Shown here piece after piece: positions 59,106 through 64,000 of a stretch of DNA of 64,000 nt; position 1 is the stretch's first letter, and the number at the start of each line of letters is the position of its first letter. The stretch is from assembly GCA_014803415.1 (NCBI GenBank), contig JAAVBZ010000045.1:1-64000 (forward strand), written 5' to 3'. This DNA is from Lachnospiraceae bacterium. Its GTDB lineage: Bacteria; Bacillota; Clostridia; Lachnospirales; Lachnospiraceae. A model generated the notes under the pieces. That model was not told where the DNA came from. It ran no database searches and worked only from the letters and a program-made list of their open reading frames with translations. The position numbers and the translations under genes are program-made.

Positions 59106-61763
59106 ATGAGACAATTCACTTCAGATGGACTGAGAAGAACCTGGAAGCAATTTTATATAGAGCGCGGACATGTAGATGTAGGAGCAGTTTCACTTGTATC
59201 TGACGGTTCTACAGGAGTTCTCTTTAACGTAGCCGGAATGCAGCCGCTGATGCCTTATTTATTGGGACAGAAGCATCCGCTGGGAACAAGGCTGTGTAAC
59301 GTACAGGGCTGTGTCCGCACCAATGATATTGATTCGGTTGGTGATAAGAGCCATGTAACTTTTTTTGAAATGATGGGAAGCTGGAGCCTTGGAGATTATT
59401 TCAAAGAAGAACGCTGTAAGTGGAGCTTTGAGCTTTTGACCCAGGTGTTCGGCTTTGATGCAGACCATCTTGCCGCAACAGTATTTGCAGGAGATGAAAA
59501 TGCCCCCAGAGATGAGGAAGGGGCGCAGTACCGTATTGCTTCCGGATTTAAGAAGGAAAATATTTACTATCTGCCGGCAGAAGATAACTGGTGGGGATTG
59601 GAATATGGTCCCTGTGGTCCTGACAGCGAGATGTTTTATGTGGCTGATAAGCCGGATTGCGGACCGGATTGCGGACCGGGTTGTCACTGCGGAAAATATA
59701 CCGAATTGGGAAATGATGTTTTCATGCAGTATGAAAAGCATCATGACGGAAGCCTGACTCCTTTAAAACAGAAAAATGTGGATACTGGGTGGGGATTAGA
59801 GCGTATTCTGGCATTCTTAAACGGAACCAGAGATGTTTATCAAATTGATTTGTTTTCCCCTGTGATTGCTTATATTGAAAAGGTTTCGGGAACGAAATAT
59901 GAGCAGGATGAGAATTTGACAAGATCTATGAGAATTCTTGCTGACCATATCCGTACCAGCGTGATGCTGATCGGTGATGAAGCAAAGCTTTTGCCATCCA
60001 ATGTGGGTGCGGGTTATGTGCTGCGCCGTCTGATCCGTCGTGCGGTAAGACACGGGCGGGTGCTTGGTCTGAACGCTGAAAATATTGTAAAAATAGCAGA
60101 AATATATATTGATGATATTTATGCGCAGAGCTATCCTCTTTTAAAAGAGAATAAAGAATTTGTGATCACAGAGCTTATGAAAGAAATTAACCGTTTTGAA
60201 AGCACTGTGGAAAACGGTATGAAAGAATTCCGTAAGATTCTGGGAATGAAGAAGAACGCCGGCTTAAGTGAAATTGACGGTAAGTCTGCATTCTATTTAT
60301 ATGATACCTTTGGCTTCCCCATCGAGCTGACTGTGGAAATGGCACAGGAAGAAGGACTTAATGTGGATGAAGAAGGATTTGCGCAGGCAATGGAGGAGCA
60401 GAAGCAGAAGGCAAGGGATAATCAGAATTTCTCAGCAAAGCTTTCTGTAGAAAATGCGGGGCTTTATGATAGTCTGGAGCCTTCTGTTGTCAGTGAATTT
60501 GTGGGTTATGATGCATTAACAGTAAAGAGCGGCATTGCAGCCATGAATATCGGCAGTGAATGGAAGGATTCGTTAAGTGAAGGAGAAGAGGGAACTATTA
60601 TTACCTTCAAGACGCCTTTTTATGCGACCATGGGCGGTCAATGTGCCGATACCGGAATCATTACCTGCGGTGAGAGTGAATTTCAGGTGGAAGATACCGT
60701 TAAGCTTCCCGGCGATAGGATCGGACATGTCGGTAAAGTAATAAAGGGAACATTTAAAACAGGAGATATGGCAGCTTTACAGGTAAATGAAGAAAGCCGC
60801 GGCGATACCTGTAAAAACCACAGTGCCACCCATCTTCTTCAGGGGGCGCTCCGTACAGTTCTCGGAACTCACGTGGAGCAGGCAGGCTCCTTTGTGAGCG
60901 GAGACAGACTTCGGTTTGACTTCAGCCATTTTTCTGCAATGACGAAGGAAGAATTGGATAAGACAGAAAAGATTGTTAACGAGCAGATTGCCCGGGGACT
61001 GTCTGTTGTAACTCAGGTTATGTCCATTGAAGAAGCGAAAAAGACAGGGGCAATGGCGCTTTTTGATGAAAAATATGGTGAGACGGTGCGTGTGGTTCGG
61101 ATGGGAAACTTCTCCACAGAGCTTTGCGGCGGTACTCATGTGGCAAATACGGCGGAAATCCGGTTGTTTAAGATAATATCCGAAAGCGGTGTGGCTGCCG
61201 GTGTCAGAAGAATCGAAGCTTTGACAGGAAGAGGCGTTTTAAATTATTATGCCGATATGGAAAAGACCATTCAGCAGGCGGCTGCTACAGTAAAGACCAC
61301 TCCCGCAGAACTGACGGATAAGCTGGCGCATCTGATGAGTGAGATCAAAGCCCTCCAAAGTGAAAATGAGTCACTAAGGAGCAAGGCTGCTAAGGAAGCG
61401 CTGGGCGATTGCATGGATCAGGTAGTGGAAGTAAAAGGCGTCAAACTGCTTGCTGTCAAGGTTTCCGGCGTTGATATGAACGGACTTCGTGATCTGGGCG
61501 ATCAGCTTAAAGCAAAACTGGGCGAAGGTATGATCGTGTTGATCTCCGATCTGGATGGTAAGGTCAATATGGTGGCCATGGCTACACAGGAAGCCATGAA
61601 TAAGGGTGCTCATGCAGGTAATCTGATCAAGGGCATCGCAGCCTTTGTGGGCGGCGGTGGCGGCGGCCGTCCGAATATGGCGCAGGCGGGCGGGAAGAAT
61701 CCCGCGGGAATAGATGCGGCCATTGCAGAAAGCGCTAAAGTATTAGAAGGACAGATTAAGTAA
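59106..61763 (+). CDS. alaS: Alanyl-tRNA synthetase
   Basis: FNVAGMQPLMPYLLGQKHPLGTRLCNVQGCVRTNDID; CKNHSATHLLQGALR; LCGGTHVANTAEI; C-Ala GGGGGGRPNMAQAGG. Confidence 0.97.
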   Translation: MRQFTSDGLRRTWKQFYIERGHVDVGAVSLVSDGSTGVLFNVAGMQPLMPYLLGQKHPLGTRLCNVQGCVRTNDIDSVGDKSHVTFFEMMGSWSLGDYFKEERCKWSFELLTQVFGFDADHLAATVFAGDENAPRDEEGAQYRIASGFKKENIYYLPAEDNWWGLEYGPCGPDSEMFYVADKPDCGPDCGPGCHCGKYTELGNDVFMQYEKHHDGSLTPLKQKNVDTGWGLERILAFLNGTRDVYQIDLFSPVIAYIEKVSGTKYEQDENLTRSMRILADHIRTSVMLIGDEAKLLPSNVGAGYVLRRLIRRAVRHGRVLGLNAENIVKIAEIYIDDIYAQSYPLLKENKEFVITELMKEINRFESTVENGMKEFRKILGMKKNAGLSEIDGKSAFYLYDTFGFPIELTVEMAQEEGLNVDEEGFAQAMEEQKQKARDNQNFSAKLSVENAGLYDSLEPSVVSEFVGYDALTVKSGIAAMNIGSEWKDSLSEGEEGTIITFKTPFYATMGGQCADTGIITCGESEFQVEDTVKLPGDRIGHVGKVIKGTFKTGDMAALQVNEESRGDTCKNHSATHLLQGALRTVLGTHVEQAGSFVSGDRLRFDFSHFSAMTKEELDKTEKIVNEQIARGLSVVTQVMSIEEAKKTGAMALFDEKYGETVRVVRMGNFSTELCGGTHVANTAEIRLFKIISESGVAAGVRRIEALTGRGVLNYYADMEKTIQQAAATVKTTPAELTDKLAHLMSEIKALQSENESLRSKAAKEALGDCMDQVVEVKGVKLLAVKVSGVDMNGLRDLGDQLKAKLGEGMIVLISDLDGKVNMVAMATQEAMNKGAHAGNLIKGIAAFVGGGGGGRPNMAQAGGKNPAGIDAAIAESAKVLEGQIK

Positions 61764-61930
61764 CAGTTCAGCCCTCACATTCATAAAAGCGTCTGCTACG
61801 CATCCGTCGCCGCATTCGCGGCTCATCTTTTATTTCATTTGAGGGCGCTCCGCTCATGAAATAATGACAAAGATGCTTTGTGTGCAAGCACCCACACATC
61901 TTCATCATTATTTCATGGCTGAACTGTTAC
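61760..61930. repeat. Nested three-armed palindromic intergenic element
   Basis: Outer gtaacagttcagcc/ggctgaactgttac (perfect 14 bp); arm 1 ccctcacattcataaaag/cttttatttcatttgaggg; arm 2 catgaaataatgacaaagatg/catcttcatcattatttcatg. Confidence 0.8.
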
Positions 61931-61957
61931 GATTAAATAAAAATAGTAAAAATTGGG

Positions 61958-61985
61958 TTGACTTGTGCCGGCTTTATGTTATAAT
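61958..61985 (+). promoter_or_regulatory. Sigma-A-type promoter for rpsU
   Basis: TTGACT-N16-TATAAT. Confidence 0.75.
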
Positions 61986-62086
61986 CATATATGTGCATAC
62001 GCAGGCATATATGCTGAACGTTGCATTAATAAAAACCCAATCAGTCGTGTTACTAGGAAGGGACTGAAGGGAGGTCAGGGTGTAAG

Positions 62087-62263
62087 ATGTCAAACGTAAT
62101 CGTTAAAGAGAATGAGACTTTAGATAGCGCTTTACGTCGTTTCAAGAGAAGCTGCGCAAAAGCTGGTATCCAGCAGGAAATTCGTAAAAGAGAACATTAC
62201 GAGAAACCCAGCGTAAGACGTAAGAAGAAATCTGAAGCTGCAAGAAAACGCAAATACAACTAA
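62087..62263 (+). CDS. rpsU: 30S ribosomal protein S21
   Basis: [58 protein letters not shown]; 58 aa, below the ORF-track cutoff. Confidence 0.97.
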   Translation: MSNVIVKENETLDSALRRFKRSCAKAGIQQEIRKREHYEKPSVRRKKKSEAARKRKYN

Positions 62264-62277
62264 TCATAACGCAAGTG

Positions 62278-62308
62278 AAGTTCCTGATATAGCTATCAGG
62301 AACTTTAT
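62278..62308 (+). terminator. Terminator after rpsU
   Basis: aagttcctgata-tagc-tatcaggaactttattg. Confidence 0.75.
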
Positions 62309-62387
62309 TGCGTCATGAAGATAATATTTACTGTCTTTCGTTCTATATAATGTAAATGAATAGGAACAGGAAGAAAGGAGAGTCATC

Positions 62388-62981
62388 ATGTGGACAAAAG
62401 AAGTATTTGGAACAGACGTATATCATTTAACAGCCGCCTTTATTATTTTTAGTATGCTGGGCTGGCTGGTGGAATCTATTTATATGTCATTCTGCAATAA
62501 GAAACTGACAAACAGGGGATTTGGAAAGGGGCCTTTTTGCCCGATCTATGGATTTGGAGGTGTGATCGGGTATTTGATTTTAAAACCCTTAAGTGGACAT
62601 TACATACAGTTATACGTTGCAGGAGCTCTGCTGGCTACCGCCTTTGAATATATGGTAGGACGCCTGATGCTGAAAGTGTTCGGTGAGGTATGGTGGGATT
62701 ATAATGAAAAACCTTTTAATTACCGTGGAATCATCTGTCTGGAAAGTACAGTAGCCTGGGGATTTTACGCAGTCATTATCATTATGTTTCTGCATAACCG
62801 GATCATAGAGTTTATCGATCGCTATGATACCGGAAGAGGAGTATTACTGTGTAAGCTGGTGCTCTGTATTGCTACTGTTGATTATCTCATTAGATTTTTT
62901 ATTATATTTAAGGAAAATCTTTTAGAATATAAAGAAAAGATTGCAGACAAATATCAGTCGTTTAGAACTAGATGGTATTAA
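62388..62981 (+). CDS. Putative ABC transporter permease (CmpB-type membrane protein)
   Basis: FIIFSMLGWLVESIYMSFCNKKLTNRGFGKGPFCPIYGFGGVIGYLILKPLSG. Confidence 0.75.
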   Translation: MWTKEVFGTDVYHLTAAFIIFSMLGWLVESIYMSFCNKKLTNRGFGKGPFCPIYGFGGVIGYLILKPLSGHYIQLYVAGALLATAFEYMVGRLMLKVFGEVWWDYNEKPFNYRGIICLESTVAWGFYAVIIIMFLHNRIIEFIDRYDTGRGVLLCKLVLCIATVDYLIRFFIIFKENLLEYKEKIADKYQSFRTRWY

Positions 62982-63090
62982 TGAGAGTAAGGGAGGTGCG
63001 GAAATTTGCACTCCCTTTTTTGGTACTTGCATTATAAATCAGGGAAAAGCATATTCATGGTAAAAGAGTACATACACAGGAGAGTACACC

Positions 63091-64000
63091 GTGAATAAAT
63101 TATTAAAAGCAATTTTATGCCATGTGATAAGCATAACTGTTTTCCTGATGAGTTTTATGACAGTGAAGGCTGCGCCCGAAATAGAGGCTCCTTCCTACAT
63201 CCTGCTGGAGGCTTCCACTGGGCAGGTCATTTGTGAGGAAAATGCAACAGAAAGAAGGAGTCCTGCCAGCATCACGAAAATAATGACGCTTCTGCTTATT
63301 TTTGAGCATCTGGATACCGGGCGCGTTACCTTAAGCAGTGATGTAGTGACCAGTGCTTATGCCAAGTCGATGGGAGGTTCCCAGGTCTTTCTGGAAGAAG
63401 GGGAAGTTCAGACACTTGAAACTATTATCAAATGTATTGCGGTAGCTTCTGGCAATGATGCCAGTGTGGCAGCCGCAGAATTTATAGCCGGAAGTGAAGC
63501 GGAATTTGTAAAATTGATGAATGATAAAGCACAGGAACTTGGAATGAATGATACTCATTTTGAGGACTGCTGTGGGCTTACCGACTCGGATAATCACTAT
63601 ACTACCGCCAAAGATGTAGCGATCATGTCGCGGGAGCTGATCACCAAATATCCGGAGGTATTTGATTATACCCGGATCTGGATGGAAGATATTTACCATA
63701 CAACGGCAAAAGGGACCTCCACGTTTACTTTATCAAGTACTAATAAATTGCTGAAAATGTATGAATGGACTACAGGATTAAAAACAGGTTCTACCAGTAA
63801 AGCATTGTATTGTCTTTCTGCTACGGCAAGCAAAGATAATATTGATCTGATAGCAGTAGTTATGGGTTCTCCTAATAATAAGACCAGATTTCAGGATGCC
63901 GTGACGCTTTTTAACTATGGTTACAGCGTCAGTGCACTTTACGAGGATGTGAACGAAGATACTCTGCCGTCGGTGCCTGTAAAGGGCGGCGTAGAAGAGG
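63091..64000 (+). CDS. D-alanyl-D-alanine carboxypeptidase, partial at right edge
   Basis: GTG start; SXXK SPASITKIMTLLLIFEHLDTG; SGNDASVAAAEF; KTGST; open to the window end. Confidence 0.9.
   Translation, partial: MNKLLKAILCHVISITVFLMSFMTVKAAPEIEAPSYILLEASTGQVICEENATERRSPASITKIMTLLLIFEHLDTGRVTLSSDVVTSAYAKSMGGSQVFLEEGEVQTLETIIKCIAVASGNDASVAAAEFIAGSEAEFVKLMNDKAQELGMNDTHFEDCCGLTDSDNHYTTAKDVAIMSRELITKYPEVFDYTRIWMEDIYHTTAKGTSTFTLSSTNKLLKMYEWTTGLKTGSTSKALYCLSATASKDNIDLIAVVMGSPNNKTRFQDAVTLFNYGYSVSALYEDVNEDTLPSVPVKGGVEE

Noticed and set aside
59652-59687. 12-nt repeat ccggattgcgga in alaS giving DCGPDCGPGCHC
   Set aside because: Cys-rich CGPDCGPGCxCGKY stretches are common in clostridial AlaRS; small in-frame duplication only.
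61864-62067. 67-aa plus-strand ORF
   Set aside because: Spans the palindromic element and the rpsU promoter; no RBS or protein-like pattern.
1-64000. CRISPR array, tRNA or rRNA genes
   Set aside because: No regularly spaced repeats and no tRNA/rRNA-like sequence noticed on either strand; a dedicated scan (tRNAscan-SE, CRISPRCasFinder) was not possible.

Overview
The window is a Firmicutes chromosome segment; gene content and codon usage suggest Lachnospiraceae/Clostridia, but this is inference only. The left edge (about 1-2723) is the lysis end of a prophage: XhlA-like protein, membrane protein, holin-like protein, tail-lysozyme/SH3 endolysin. The rest is mostly co-directional chromosomal genes: aroA, hflX, an RluF-type pseudouridine synthase, NAD-dependent ligase, metA, GH38 alpha-mannosidase, three MATE exporters, lepB, a giant acyl-CoA dehydratase activase, an M16C peptidase, era/recO, glycyl- and alanyl-tRNA synthetases, rpsU and a truncated D-Ala-D-Ala carboxypeptidase. 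Items of most interest: (i) a tightly coupled five-gene locus at 23203-33518 (MoxR AAA+ ATPase, DUF5682, vWA, double-SWIM, DUF4132) that matches the uncharacterised E. coli yehI/yehLMPQ gene set; (ii) a ~170 bp long-arm inverted-repeat element just downstream (33881-34052); (iii) a second, three-armed palindromic element overlapping the alaS stop codon (61760-61930); (iv) an OGG/WYL/zinc-ribbon/Fpg-like repair cluster with a near-perfect operator palindrome and an Fpg homologue lacking the catalytic Pro2; (v) decaying carbohydrate-utilisation genes at 14.9-19.8 kb; (vi) a candidate promoter-hairpin-terminator small RNA at about 51.05-51.17 kb; (vii) a sigma-factor-like protein without region 4. 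No tRNA, rRNA or CRISPR array was recognised. Domain calls are from reading the translations, without database searches.
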